Positions 26,250 through 35,489 of a stretch of 64,000 nt of DNA are shown here, piece by piece. This DNA comes from Burkholderia arboris (GTDB taxonomy: Bacteria > Pseudomonadota > Gammaproteobacteria > Burkholderiales > Burkholderiaceae). The notes below the pieces were generated by a model, which did not search any database, had not been told where the DNA came from, and saw only the letters and a program-made list of their open reading frames with translations. Each line of letters starts with the position of its first letter. Within the stretch, counting starts at the first letter, position 1. The stretch covers positions 1-64,000 of the forward strand of contig NZ_CABVPX010000007.1 of NCBI RefSeq assembly GCF_902499125.1, in the 5' to 3' direction. Made by a program: the position numbers and the translations under genes.

Positions 26250-26476
26250 CGGGGGACGCGAAGCAGTCGTGAGGATTTTCCGGTGGCGCATGAAGTGATC
26301 GTCGACGATCCAAACGGTGTCATCGAGTGTCCCCTCCTGGCCGCGCCCTGACGCAGGGGCACGCAAACTGTCGCGAGCTCTTGTTGTCCATGCACTGTCT
26401 CCCGGTCATGCAGCATCGCCACATTGGGGAGCCTCTTTCCGTTTGAGCCGGCGGATTCGGAAAGTCTGCGGGCAAG

Positions 26477-26878
26477 CTATCCGAAAACCCGAGCCCATAC
26501 GGCCCGAAGGCGTCGCGCGCGATCTTCGAGGAGATAGGAGGCCATCAGCGTCAGGAGACCTGAAATTGCACCGGTCACGATGTGCTCGACATAGGGGATA
26601 CGATAGTGACTCGTGTGCGAGTAGGCGTCGCCCAACGTTGTCAGGGCGCCCACGACCAGCGCATTGCCGTATCGATGCGCGTAGAGTTTCGCCGCAGGCG
26701 TGAAAGTCAAAAGCACAGCCAGGAGTCCAGTAAGCAGACCTGTATGAAGTGCAATAGTCCAGTGGGCAAGGCTCATGATATTGCCCCAGCTCCCCGGCAT
26801 GCAGGTCATGCACGCACTGGTCGGCTGCCAGAAACGCTGGATAAACAGTCTGACGCGGTGTTTCCACTCGGTTGACAT
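26477..26878 (-). CDS. Small integral membrane protein, hypothetical
   Basis: This 133-residue protein has two to three hydrophobic segments (about residues 36-63 MSLAHWTIALHTGLLTGLLAVLLTF, and about 102-118 IVTGAISGLLTLMASYLL) with a Cys-x-x-Cys (CMTC) before the first. The stretch YAHRYGNALVVGALTTLGDAYSHTSHYRIPYVEHIVTG looks like a conserved soluble/loop segment. I do not recognise the family. GC content is lower than in typical genes of the window. Confidence 0.55.
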   Translation of the reverse strand: MSTEWKHRVRLFIQRFWQPTSACMTCMPGSWGNIMSLAHWTIALHTGLLTGLLAVLLTFTPAAKLYAHRYGNALVVGALTTLGDAYSHTSHYRIPYVEHIVTGAISGLLTLMASYLLEDRARRLRAVWARVFG

Positions 26879-27346
26879 GATGCATTCCCATCGATGCCGT
26901 CGTCACGGCCGACGCCGCCACACCTATCGTCGAAGCAGTTCGCCAACCCTTTGACGAGCTTGCCGCCCTGGTCAAAGGGTTGGCTGTGCGCCGTACAGTC
27001 CGAGCAATAGCCTGGATATGGGGGAATACTACTCCACGATCAGACGGCCGCTGTTTCGGACGAGACCTGAATTCAATGCTTGCGCCTGTCGATGCAGTTT
27101 CGTCCGTGACGGGCATCGAACGATACGCTTCGGCGCGAAGGCGACGTTCGGCATCGACGGGTTGAATCCGCAACCCAACGCTGCCGTCCATACCCTAGGC
27201 GAACTCGATCAACCCGAGTGTCGACTGACCGCTCATCGACGCTTGCCGCCGGATCCAGGCAGCTCAGTCGACCCGAAGCACGCGTCGCAGACTACCGAGA
27301 GCCGTCACGCCCCGTTGTGATTCAATCTTCTTCGAATCCTTCGGCG
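26879..27346. other. 468-bp stretch without a supported gene
   Basis: Several short overlapping frames exist on both strands, but none has a good ribosome-binding site, strong codon bias or a recognisable motif. The plus-strand frame around 26893-27165 (VEAVRQPFDELAALVKGLAVRRTVRAIAWIW) is the most protein-like and might be a fragment of a decayed gene. Part of the same low-density patch as the IS3 scar. Confidence 0.4.
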
Positions 27347-27712
27347 TCACGCGAACTTCCCGAAGTCGACGTCCTCCTTCACGAACTTCCCCGTCAACAG
27401 AAGCGCCCGCTCGATGTCCGCGACGATGGGCGAGTTGTTGACGGAAGCCGTGACGAATAATCCCCAGATATCGTCGTCGATTTCATAGTCGCCGCGAGCA
27501 TACGTCCAATAGCTGAAATAGCGGTCCTGAGACCACGCGACCCGCGGGTTATCGAGGCCGTCAGGATGAGGGACCTGAACGGAATGCAGCGCGCTTTTCA
27601 GGATCGCAGCGACGTTGGGAAAGCCGGCGGCACGATGGTCTTCGAGTATCTCGACCAGCAGCTCGCTCCCGTGATACACCGGCCGAACCTGGAATCGAAT
27701 CAGGTCGGTCAT
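27347..27712 (-). CDS. Hypothetical protein, translationally coupled to an alpha/beta hydrolase
   Basis: This 121-residue soluble protein (MTDLIRFQVRPVYHGSELLVEILEDH...IDDDIWGLFVTASVNNSPIVADIERALLLTGKFVKEDVDFGKFA) has no signal peptide or membrane span and is acidic. Its ATG overlaps the stop of the hydrolase by four bases (ATGA), so it is certainly co-translated with it. I do not recognise the family. Confidence 0.65.
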   Translation of the reverse strand: MTDLIRFQVRPVYHGSELLVEILEDHRAAGFPNVAAILKSALHSVQVPHPDGLDNPRVAWSQDRYFSYWTYARGDYEIDDDIWGLFVTASVNNSPIVADIERALLLTGKFVKEDVDFGKFA

Positions 27713-28656
27713 CGCTCGTTTTCCCGTTCCGAAGGCGCGTGGCAAGCATGCCGACCGGCAGCCGATTCCCGAACGAACACCGAAATAGCCTCCACCACAC
27801 CGTCTGCCAGAGGAAGGCTCGGGGCCGAATACGCGGCAAGGTTTTCGTCCCGAGCCTCCGTATGCACGGTCTTGAGCACATGATTGGCATGAGCGATAAC
27901 CGCCAGCCGCGCGCGTGGATTTGCGTCCTTTAAAAGTTGCGCATCCTGCAGCCCGACCTGAATATCCCGCGCGCCCTGAACGATCAGCACCGGCTTCGTA
28001 CAACCCGCCAGGAGCGCCACCGGATCGACGGCCAATTCGCTCATCAGAAACCGCTGAACCTGCGGCCTGAACAACGGCATCAGCGCCGGGTCGATCCGGG
28101 CCGCATCCACCGTCTTTCCGGCTTCGAGCGATTCGAGTATCGACATGGCGTTGCCGAGAACAGGGGCATTCGCGGGGTTCGACTGCAGTTGCTGCGTCAA
28201 TACTTGCCCGAGCGGCCGTCCTGCCGAAGACACCAGGATCAAACCGCAGATGTCGACGGCTTGCCGTGCCGCCGACAACGCGACCCAGCCACCCTCGCTA
28301 TGCCCCAGCACCCAGACGCAGGACGCACCGGTCTGCGTCCGGATGGCCGTCACCCACGAGCGGACGTCCGCCGCATAGTCGTCGATCGTGACGTCATTCG
28401 CATCCGCTATCGCCGACGCGCTACCGTACATGCCGCGCTTGTCGATTCGAACCGACGCGATACCGTTGGCGAGCAATCCTTCGGCAAGCATCCGGTAGGT
28501 CGATGCCTGAATGCCGTATGGATTGTTGCCGTTCCGGTCGGTCAGGCCCGATCCCGGCACGATCAGCACCACGGGCACATCGCCCGCGGCCGGAGATAAC
28601 AGCGTGCCGCTCAGGGGGCCGCCCGGCCCCGGGGCTTCGATGTCTGTCTGCATCAT
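27709..28656 (-). CDS. Alpha/beta hydrolase (serine aminopeptidase S33-like)
   Basis: This 315-residue protein is a soluble alpha/beta hydrolase: VPVVLIVPGSGLTDRNGNN near residues 28-46, SVRIDKRGMYGSA, the nucleophile elbow VLGHSEGGW (about 117-125), LIVQGARDIQVG with the acid, and HANHVLK with the catalytic His. The start at 28656 (MMQTDIEAPGPGGPLSG) gives the usual N-terminus; upstream in-frame starts at 28722 or 28749 would add an atypical tail. It overlaps the next small gene by four bases. It lies downstream of a LysR on the same strand. Confidence 0.85.
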   Translation of the reverse strand: MMQTDIEAPGPGGPLSGTLLSPAAGDVPVVLIVPGSGLTDRNGNNPYGIQASTYRMLAEGLLANGIASVRIDKRGMYGSASAIADANDVTIDDYAADVRSWVTAIRTQTGASCVWVLGHSEGGWVALSAARQAVDICGLILVSSAGRPLGQVLTQQLQSNPANAPVLGNAMSILESLEAGKTVDAARIDPALMPLFRPQVQRFLMSELAVDPVALLAGCTKPVLIVQGARDIQVGLQDAQLLKDANPRARLAVIAHANHVLKTVHTEARDENLAAYSAPSLPLADGVVEAISVFVRESAAGRHACHAPSERENER

Positions 28657-28767
28657 GTGTAAAGGACTTCCCGAATGAAGGGCTGCCGCGGTGGTGACAT
28701 GGCCGAGAATCGCCATCGCCATGCTTCCGGACGCCCGGTTGTCCTGCAACGACCACCCGGCGAGGCA

Positions 28768-29694
28768 TCAAGGCGCCGACCCGCGCGCCTCGCCAAGCAC
28801 CCATTCCGCAAACGCCTGTGCAGGCCCCGCGCTCAATTCGATCGGCTCGGGGAGCACGAGGCAGAAGTTCTTGGTCACCGCTTTGCCGTCGGGCCAGGGC
28901 GCGACCAGACGACCTTGTTCCAGCTCCGTCCCGATGTAAAGGCGCGGCACCAGCGCCACCCCCAGGCCGGCCAGCGCCGCCTCGATCAGCATCGAATGGA
29001 GATCGTAACGCGGGCCGACGGCCGAATTGGTGAGCACGATGCCGGTCTCCTGCGCATAGCTCTGCCACGCGTCCGGATTCTGCCGCCGGTGAAGGCGCGG
29101 CAATTCATCCAGCGACGGGTTCGCGCCAACGCCCTCGAGGAGCGCCGGGCTGCAGACGGGCACCAGCACTTCCTCCAGCAGGCGGTGGAGATGCATGCCG
29201 GTCCATGCCGGATGCTCGAAATGAATGGCCGCGTCGAAACCGCTGCCGGCCAGGAGGAAGGGTTCCATCCGCTCGGCGATATGCACGGTGATGTTCGGAT
29301 GCCGATCCTGAAAGCGCTTCAGCCGGGGGATCAGCCAGCGGGTGGCGAAGGTCGGAATCGCGGCGATGTCGATACTCGCGCCTTCGACGGGCTGGCCCAT
29401 GAGATACAGGCTGTCCCGTTCCAGCCGATCCAGAATCTCGCGCACCTGCACCGCGTATCGGGTGCCGTTGGGGGCAAGCCGCACCCGGTTCCCGACGCGC
29501 TCGAACAGCGTCACACCCAGAAACGCCTCCAGCCGGCCGATCTGGCGGCTGACGGCGCCTTCGGTGCGTGCCAGCTCGTCGGCGGCACGGGCGAAGCTGC
29601 CGTGCCGGGCAGCCGCCTCGAAGGCCAGGAGCGCGGAATTGCTCGGGATCTTGCGTCGCATCGGGGGGCTCGTCGGTTGGAGCGCGTTCGACAT
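28768..29694 (-). CDS. LysR-type regulator, GcvA-like
   Basis: This 308-residue regulator has the GcvA-group HTH MRRKIPSNSALLAFEAAARHGSFARAADELARTEGAVSRQIGRLE and the characteristic IPTFATRWLIPRLKRFQDRHP and FDAAIHFEHPAW stretches. I used the ATG at 29694; one at 29661 is equally good. It is divergent, across about 135 bp, from the four-gene set starting at 29830 and followed by the hydrolase pair, so it probably controls one or both. Confidence 0.9.
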   Translation of the reverse strand: MSNALQPTSPPMRRKIPSNSALLAFEAAARHGSFARAADELARTEGAVSRQIGRLEAFLGVTLFERVGNRVRLAPNGTRYAVQVREILDRLERDSLYLMGQPVEGASIDIAAIPTFATRWLIPRLKRFQDRHPNITVHIAERMEPFLLAGSGFDAAIHFEHPAWTGMHLHRLLEEVLVPVCSPALLEGVGANPSLDELPRLHRRQNPDAWQSYAQETGIVLTNSAVGPRYDLHSMLIEAALAGLGVALVPRLYIGTELEQGRLVAPWPDGKAVTKNFCLVLPEPIELSAGPAQAFAEWVLGEARGSAP

Positions 29695-29829
29695 CAGCTT
29701 GAGCAAATATCACTGAAGGCTGACTTTAAGTCGATATATACGCGGGAAGCAGCAGATTAGCATTACGTCACTGCACTGAACATCCAGGTTCACGGAGCAG
29801 GATGCTCATCCGTCACGAAGGACAATCCG

Positions 29830-30378
29830 ATGATCTACACCGTGGAATGCAGCTTCGCCGACCCCGGCAGCGAAGCCGAATGGAACGACTTCTACAGCCT
29901 TGAAAAGCTGCCGGCCCTCATCTCGGTGACGGGCTTTCATACGTCGCAACGTTTCAAATCGATCGGCGACGGCTGCCCCGTTTATCTGGCCGTCCACACG
30001 GTCGACGGTCCCGACGTGCTGGCCGGGGATGAATATCGCCAGAAAGGCGGCGGCAATTTCGCACGGTGGCAGCAGCACATCACCGACTGGCACCGCAATC
30101 TCTACAGCGATATCGGTCTTGCGCCGGCGGTCGCGGCCGACGAACTTCTCGTGCTGAGTGCAAGCGGGCCCGATCCGCTGATCGGGATGGGCCTGAACCC
30201 GCTGGCCATGCAGGCCGTTGCGCTGGAGCAGGTTCCGGCGCACCGTTGGCTCGCCGTGCTGCCGCGGCGTGACGCCTGGCTCGTCGAGAACGCGCCGGCA
30301 GACCTTTACCTTTATGCACCGATGACGGAGCAACTGACAAAGGAGGGGCGCGATGCCCAACGTGACTTTCCATATTGA
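29830..30378 (+). CDS. Hypothetical protein, probable ferredoxin-like (ABM/EthD-type) fold
   Basis: This 182-residue protein opens IYTVECSFADPGSEAEWNDFYSLEKLPALISVTGFHTSQRFKSIG, which looks like the dimeric alpha/beta-barrel fold used by EthD and antibiotic-biosynthesis monooxygenases (repeated Trp/Tyr and a GF-x-(S/T)-x-RF strand). A second, diverged copy of the fold may fill the C-terminal half (RWLAVLPRRDAWLVENAPADLYLY). It is the first gene of a four-gene unit; its end overlaps the next gene by 26 bp. Activity unknown. Confidence 0.65.
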   Translation: MIYTVECSFADPGSEAEWNDFYSLEKLPALISVTGFHTSQRFKSIGDGCPVYLAVHTVDGPDVLAGDEYRQKGGGNFARWQQHITDWHRNLYSDIGLAPAVAADELLVLSASGPDPLIGMGLNPLAMQAVALEQVPAHRWLAVLPRRDAWLVENAPADLYLYAPMTEQLTKEGRDAQRDFPY

Positions 30379-30679
30379 TGCGGAACGCATGCCGTCCGAC
30401 GAGCACCTCGCGGGGCTGTCCGGCGACTGCATCGAACTCTGTACGGATGTTCTTCAGGCAGACCTCGGGAACGTCCACATCATTTATGTGAGCGTCCGGC
30501 ACGGACACGGGCATCCCGTTTTCGCGGAAGTCCAGTATCGTGCGGAGTCGTTTCGCCCGCCTGCGGTCATGAACGCGTTCATGGAAGCGCTGGATCACGC
30601 CATCGCCCGCCGCACGGGCCTGACGGCGCGCATCCGTTGCTTCGGCCATGCCGCGCCGAACATTCACGCCCGGAACTAG
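30353..30679 (+). CDS. Tautomerase-family protein (MIF/4-OT-like)
   Basis: This 108-residue protein begins MPNVTFHIDAERMPSDEHLAGLSGDCIELCTDVLQADLGNVHIIYVSV. The Pro right after Met and the beta-alpha-beta pattern fit the 4-oxalocrotonate tautomerase superfamily, where Pro1 is the catalytic base. Position 2 of the strand and the late Phe-rich helix vary, so the substrate is unclear. It overlaps the preceding gene and is 18 bp from the MBL gene, so it is translated in the same operon. Confidence 0.75.
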   Translation: MPNVTFHIDAERMPSDEHLAGLSGDCIELCTDVLQADLGNVHIIYVSVRHGHGHPVFAEVQYRAESFRPPAVMNAFMEALDHAIARRTGLTARIRCFGHAAPNIHARN

Positions 30680-30697
30680 CCGGCCAGGAGACGCACC

Positions 30698-31543
30698 GTG
30701 TCCACCGTTACCTTTCCCGGTCAGCAAGTCGGGGATTTCACGATCACCGCGATAAGCGACGGCTACCTCACGGCCAGCCTCGACTTCCTGTCGAATATCG
30801 ACGCATCCGAGGCTTCCAGGATGCAGCGCGACGCAGGGCAGAACGAACCCTCTGCAGTGCATATCAACTGCTACGTGGTGCGCGGCAAGGGCCGCACCAT
30901 GCTCATCGATGCCGGGGCCGGCGGCATCAAGCAATGGGGCGGCCGCCTGCGGGACAATTTACGGCTTGCCGGCATCGAACCTGCGGCGATCGACACCATC
31001 CTGCTGACACACGCCCATCCCGACCATGTCGGCGGGCTGGTGGATGCCGCCGGGCACGTGGCGTTTCCGAATGCGGAGCTGGTTGCGCATCGACGGGAGG
31101 TCGAATTCTGGCGGGACGACGGAAATCTGAGCCGTGCCAGCGAGCGGGCACGCGGCAACTTCCTGATCGCGCGTCAGGCATTCGACGGCTACCGCGACGT
31201 GCTCCGGACGTTCGATGAAGGGGACGTGCTGCCGGGGATCCGCGCGATGCCGTTACCGGGACACACCGACGGGCACACCGGGTATGTCATCGAATCCGGC
31301 GATCAGGGCCTGCTGGTGTGGGGCGATATCGTGCATTTTCCGCACGTCCAGATCAAACGGCCGGACGTATCGATTGCATTCGATCAGGATGCGTCCCGGG
31401 CAGCGGCCACGCGATCGCGGTTGCTGGACTGGATCAGCACGGATGGGCTGATGATTGCCGGCATGCATCTGGGAGAGGCCGGTTTCGCGCGAATCCGGCG
31501 GACGAAGGGCGAATACGGTCTGTTTTACGAAACCGGGGCGTGA
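30698..31543 (+). CDS. Metallo-beta-lactamase-fold hydrolase
   Basis: This 281-residue cytoplasmic enzyme has the metal-binding motif LTHAHPDHVGG (about residues 105-115) and later the other ligands: PGHTDGHTGYVI (about 187-198, His) and LLVWGDIVHFP (Asp). The arrangement fits the quorum-quenching lactonase/GloB-like MBL group. Downstream it is followed by a VOC gene. Context suggests cleavage of a lactone or thioester intermediate in a small catabolic path; no direct evidence of substrate. Confidence 0.88.
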   Translation: MSTVTFPGQQVGDFTITAISDGYLTASLDFLSNIDASEASRMQRDAGQNEPSAVHINCYVVRGKGRTMLIDAGAGGIKQWGGRLRDNLRLAGIEPAAIDTILLTHAHPDHVGGLVDAAGHVAFPNAELVAHRREVEFWRDDGNLSRASERARGNFLIARQAFDGYRDVLRTFDEGDVLPGIRAMPLPGHTDGHTGYVIESGDQGLLVWGDIVHFPHVQIKRPDVSIAFDQDASRAAATRSRLLDWISTDGLMIAGMHLGEAGFARIRRTKGEYGLFYETGA

Positions 31544-31617
31544 GGCCGCACGCCCCTTTCCAGGCTGTCTTCCACGGAGGAGAATCCATTCGGAAATCTC
31601 GTCGGAGGTCGCACACC

Positions 31618-32028
31618 ATGGCCCCATTCCAGCCCGATGGATGGCATACCGTCACGCCCCGCATCGTCGTGCCGGATCCGGAAAACCTGATCGCCTTCAT
31701 CCGCACGGTGTTTCACGCACAGGGCGAATTCCGGGCCGGCTTGCCTGCCGAGATCCGGATCGGCGATTCCGTCGTGATGATCAGCGGCGGCGCCGGCCTG
31801 CGCGATCCGATGCCGGCGTTTCTATACGTGTATGTCGAGGATACCGATTCGACCTATCGGCGCGCGATTGCGGCGCAAGCGCTTTCACTGGAAGCGCCCG
31901 CCGACATGCCGTACGGCGACAGGCGGGCGATGGTCAAGGATGCGTGGGGAAACGTTTGGCAGATCGCCACGCACCAGCGCGACCTGTCGGCCGACGAGAT
32001 TCGCGCCAGGCTCGGCGACGGCGGGTAG
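31618..32028 (+). CDS. VOC-superfamily (glyoxalase/dioxygenase-like) protein
   Basis: This 136-residue protein has the two half-domains of the vicinal-oxygen-chelate fold: TVTPRIVVPDPENLIAFIRTVFHAQGEFRAGLPAEIRIGDSVVMISG and AFLYVYVEDTDSTYRRAIAAQALSLEAP...RRAMVKDAWGNVWQIATHQRDLSADE. The PhnB-like ending (DAWGNVWQIATH) is typical. It is 74 bp after the MBL gene on the same strand. The reaction is unknown. Confidence 0.88.
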   Translation: MAPFQPDGWHTVTPRIVVPDPENLIAFIRTVFHAQGEFRAGLPAEIRIGDSVVMISGGAGLRDPMPAFLYVYVEDTDSTYRRAIAAQALSLEAPADMPYGDRRAMVKDAWGNVWQIATHQRDLSADEIRARLGDGG

Positions 32029-32218
32029 CCGCGCTGCTTCTCCCCCCATCTGTCGCAATCGTCAAGATTCGCGTCGCGTGCAGGTAAAACCTGCCCGTTC
32101 CCGCTGCCGTTAACCCGTTCGCAGCCCCCGCGCCGCGTGTTGCGACACGGCGCGCATCGTTCGTGATCCGGCATCCATATCCGCCGCTGGCCGTGCGTGG
32201 CCAGCCCAAGGGAACGTC

Positions 32219-33784
32219 ATGCGAAAACAACTCACAATCCGTGGTGGACTCGTTGCGACCATCGCCGGCTATACCGTGCTGCTCGTGCTGGTGGTCGGCG
32301 CATGCATCGCGGCCCTCTATCTGGGCAACGGTTCGCTCGAGGCGATGTACCGCGACGACACCGCGTCGCTGCTGCACCTGAAAACCAGCTCCGAGCGGAT
32401 GCTCGTGCTGCGCGAACGCATGAGCGACGTCGCGCAGGTCATCAGTGCGGGCCAGTCCGCGAAGGACGAAGTCGCGCAGCTCCACACGCTCCTCAAGCAG
32501 AGCAACGACGAACTGGACGCCTACGCGCGCCTGCATGCGCGCGACGCGGACGAACAGGCGCTGTTCGACACGCTGCAGAGCCGTCGTCGCGCGCTGCTTG
32601 ACCGCGTGTTCCTGAAGGCGCTGTCGCAACTGGACGGCGACGATGGATTCAACTTCCTCGACACGCAACGCACCGCGCCGCCTGCGTTGTTCGCCGCCTA
32701 CCAGGCGGCGATCGACGCGCTCGAATCGTTCCAGGTCACGCGTCAGAAGGCCCGCTACGATACGGCCGGCGTGCATTTCCACCGGATCGTATGGGGGATG
32801 GGGGCGGTCGCGGCGCTGGCGCTCGTCGTCGGCTTCGTCGCGCAGCGCGTGCTCGCGAAGGCGATCATCGAGCCGATCAATCTCGCGGTCGGCCAGTTCG
32901 AAAAAATCTCGAAAGGTGACCTGACCGGAACCGTCGTCATCCCGGGTGAAAACGAAATGGCCTATCTGCTGAATGCGTTGAGGCGGATGCAGGACGGCCT
33001 CGTCGATACCGTGAGCCAGGTGCGGGCGAGCACCGAGACGATCGTCGGCGACGTACGCACGATCGCGAGCGGCAACGTCGACCTGTCCGCGCGCACCGAG
33101 CAGCAGGCCGTGTCGCTGCAGCAGGCGGCCGCGAGCGTCGAGCAACTGACGGCGGCCGTGCGCCAGAATGCGGACAACGCGCGCGATGCGCGTACGTACG
33201 TCGAAGGCGCGGCCGGCATTGCGGCGCGCGGCGGCGACGCGATGCAGCGCGTGGTCGAGACGATGTCCGAGATTTCGACCAGCTCCGCGCGCATCTCCGG
33301 CATCGTCGGCGTGATCGAAAGCATTGCGTTCCAGACGAACATCCTCGCGTTGAACGCGGCAGTCGAAGCCGCACGCGCGGGCGAGCAGGGGCGCGGTTTC
33401 GCGGTCGTCGCGACGGAGGTTCGCGGCCTCGCGCAGCGCTGTGCCTCGGCGGCGAAGGAAATCCGCGACCTGATCGGCAATTCCGCGCGGCGCGTCGAAG
33501 ACGGCAGCGGTCTCGTCGCGCTGGCCGGCTCGGCGATGGCCGAGCTCGTCGCCGCGGTCGAGCGTGTCAACGCGATCATGAGCGAAACCAGCCAGGCCTT
33601 CGAGGAGCAATCGTCGGGCATCGAGCAGGTGAACGCCGCAGTGATCCAGATGGAGCAGACGATGCAACGCAATGCCGCGCTGGTCGAGGAGGCGGCCGCC
33701 GCGGCGCTGTCGCTGGACGAACAGGGCGCGCGACTGAGCGCGGCGGTCGCGCAGTTCCGTCTGCGTGACGGGGCCGTCGTGTAA
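32219..33784 (+). CDS. Methyl-accepting chemotaxis protein
   Basis: This 521-residue receptor has a first membrane segment at about 9-37, a short periplasmic helical domain (about 38-190, Tar-like four-helix type), a second segment at about 188-212, a HAMP region (about 213-265) and the cytoplasmic signalling domain with the hairpin tip [58 protein letters not shown] (about residues 361-420). The C-terminus has no CheR-tethering pentapeptide. It lies alone, with no chemotaxis genes nearby. Ligand unknown. Confidence 0.95.
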   Translation: MRKQLTIRGGLVATIAGYTVLLVLVVGACIAALYLGNGSLEAMYRDDTASLLHLKTSSERMLVLRERMSDVAQVISAGQSAKDEVAQLHTLLKQSNDELDAYARLHARDADEQALFDTLQSRRRALLDRVFLKALSQLDGDDGFNFLDTQRTAPPALFAAYQAAIDALESFQVTRQKARYDTAGVHFHRIVWGMGAVAALALVVGFVAQRVLAKAIIEPINLAVGQFEKISKGDLTGTVVIPGENEMAYLLNALRRMQDGLVDTVSQVRASTETIVGDVRTIASGNVDLSARTEQQAVSLQQAAASVEQLTAAVRQNADNARDARTYVEGAAGIAARGGDAMQRVVETMSEISTSSARISGIVGVIESIAFQTNILALNAAVEAARAGEQGRGFAVVATEVRGLAQRCASAAKEIRDLIGNSARRVEDGSGLVALAGSAMAELVAAVERVNAIMSETSQAFEEQSSGIEQVNAAVIQMEQTMQRNAALVEEAAAAALSLDEQGARLSAAVAQFRLRDGAVV

Positions 33785-33833
33785 CGCCGGGCCGTGTCAC
33801 CGTCCCGGGTTGGGCGCCGCCGCCGTGAGCGGC

Positions 33834-34241
33834 TTACTGCGCCGCGTCAAGCAATTCATAGTCGAAGCTGTACGAATGCCGGCCGTTGTCGATGTGGATG
33901 ATCATCGAACCGGAAAGCCCCAGCAATTCGCCCGTCCCGGAATCGGGCACGACGGTGATCGACTGCTGCGGCTGCCCGCGCGTCATGGTGGAGCTGTGCT
34001 GCAGGACGAAGCTGCCGTTGCGCCCGCCGAGCGCACCCTGGACGGTTTCCATCGCCACGTAGCCGGCAGAGCCCTGGACACTGCTTCGAAACGCGAGCAT
34101 CTCGCCGTGGCTGACGGCTTCCAGGTTGCCGTGAAATTGCTTGTCGAGCGACATGCGGCCGAGCCCGCTGCTTTCCGCGACGGCGCTCAGGGATTCCGGA
34201 TTCAGCTTCACTTCGAACGGACCGCTGGCCTGCAGTTTCAT
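33834..34241 (-). CDS. DUF3224-domain protein
   Basis: This 135-residue protein has the DUF3224 layout: strand-rich, with ASGPFEVKLNPES at the start, FHGNLEAVSHGEMLAFRSSVQGSAGYVAMETVQGALGGRNGSFVLQHS..TR and ITVVPDSGTGELLGLSGSMIIHI..HSYSFDYEL. This family forms allene-oxide-cyclase-like barrels, function unknown. The ATG at 34241 fits a preceding SD (GAGGAG in reverse). It is convergent with the chemoreceptor gene. Confidence 0.88.
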   Translation of the reverse strand: MKLQASGPFEVKLNPESLSAVAESSGLGRMSLDKQFHGNLEAVSHGEMLAFRSSVQGSAGYVAMETVQGALGGRNGSFVLQHSSTMTRGQPQQSITVVPDSGTGELLGLSGSMIIHIDNGRHSYSFDYELLDAAQ

Positions 34242-34386
34242 GAGCGCTCTCCTCGTTGAATGGGCACTCCGCACTATAAGCCAACGGGGTTCAACTGGCG
34301 GTAACGGTTTGTGCGGTGCGCCGGCAGCGAGGTGCCGGATTCGACCTGAGGGATAATCGCCTTCCCGTCTTTGACCTCCCGCACCC

Positions 34387-35031
34387 GTGACGCCCCCTGC
34401 ATTCGCCCCCTTTCAGGAACTGGCCACCACCTTGCTGGCTCACTGGCACGACGCCCATGGCGACGGTGCTCACGACACGTCGCATCTGCAGCGCGTGTGG
34501 AAGAACGCCGCCGCGATCCAGGCCGCGGAAGGCGGCGATGCCGAAGTACTGTGTGCGGCGACGGTGCTGCACGACTGTGTGGCCGTCGAGAAAAATTCCC
34601 CGCTGCGCGCGCAGGCATCGCGGCTGTCGGCGGGCAAGGCGCGCGAGGTGCTGAAGGCGCTCGACTGGCCGGACGCGAAGATCGATGCCGTCGCGCATGC
34701 GGTCGAGGCGCACAGTTTTTCGGCCTGCATCGTGCCGAGGACGCTCGAAGCCAGGGTGTTGCAGGATGCCGACCGGCTCGATGCAATCGGCATGGTGGGT
34801 GTCGCACGCTGCTTTTATGTCGCGGGACGGATGGGCAGCGCGCTGTACGACCCGGCCGATCCGCACGCATCGGAACGGGCGCTCGACGACGCGCGATTCG
34901 CGATCGACCACTTCCGCACGAAGTTGCTGACGCTGGCGACCGGGTTCCAGACCGTCACCGGGACGCGCATGGCGATCATGCGTCGCGACCGGTTGCAGCG
35001 CTTTCTCGACGAGTTTTCCGACGAGATCTGA
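34387..35031 (+). CDS. HD-domain phosphohydrolase
   Basis: This 214-residue protein starts with GTG and has the metal-binding HD motifs: HDTSHLQRVWKNA (about residues 28-40), VLHDCVA (about 60-66, HD) and DADRLDAIG (about 126-134, Asp), as in yfdR/YedJ-like metal-dependent phosphohydrolases that act on nucleotides or other phosphoesters. There is no receiver or signalling domain fused to it. It is convergent with nothing nearby and faces an AT-rich gap. Confidence 0.88.
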   Translation: MTPPAFAPFQELATTLLAHWHDAHGDGAHDTSHLQRVWKNAAAIQAAEGGDAEVLCAATVLHDCVAVEKNSPLRAQASRLSAGKAREVLKALDWPDAKIDAVAHAVEAHSFSACIVPRTLEARVLQDADRLDAIGMVGVARCFYVAGRMGSALYDPADPHASERALDDARFAIDHFRTKLLTLATGFQTVTGTRMAIMRRDRLQRFLDEFSDEI

Positions 35032-35489
35032 ATGGGCGGGGGGCGATGGGTGCTGCAGCTTTCATTGGGTGCGCTGGTCACGGACTGGCGGCTGTCCGGA
35101 GAAGCAAGCCGTTAAATTGCTTGCGCGGCCGCTTGACGGTGAGATTCTTTGCGGCCACGTATTGCGGTTCCCCGAGTCGCAACGGGAAAGCGCGCCGGAC
35201 ATCGGAGATTCCTTCCGGGCTCATCCAGCAGACGATGGCACCTGGTAAGCCGCACATCATGTTATTTAACATTTAACATCGTAATATTTTTGAAAATTTC
35301 TGGTAATCTTCGCCGGCATAGTGCCAGGGCAGCGCTGGCGGCGAGGTTTGAAGTCGACCACTTCGTTTTGCGATCCTTGTCGACACGCTTGCACTTGCAT
35401 TGATCGGGTTTTGAAGAAAAATGAAATCCTGATTAATCTGTAAAACTAATTAAATGAGAGCGTGTGTCCACTTTCGGGGGAAGGGAATC
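35032..35489. other. 458-bp AT-rich non-coding stretch before the kelch lipoprotein
   Basis: The sequence turns strongly AT-rich between about 35250 and 35460 (runs such as ATGTTATTTAACATTTAACATC, AATATTTTTGAAAATTTC and AATTAAATGAGAG) in a genome that is otherwise about two-thirds GC. Several promoter-like boxes occur but none is clear. AT-rich promoter regions of this kind are typical H-NS targets; an H-NS gene lies at 53978. Confidence 0.5.

Noticed and set aside
26980..27165. Protein-like plus-strand frame after the small membrane protein gene
   Set aside because: The sequence looks slightly protein-like but is short, lacks a start signal and matches no family I know; at most a fragment.
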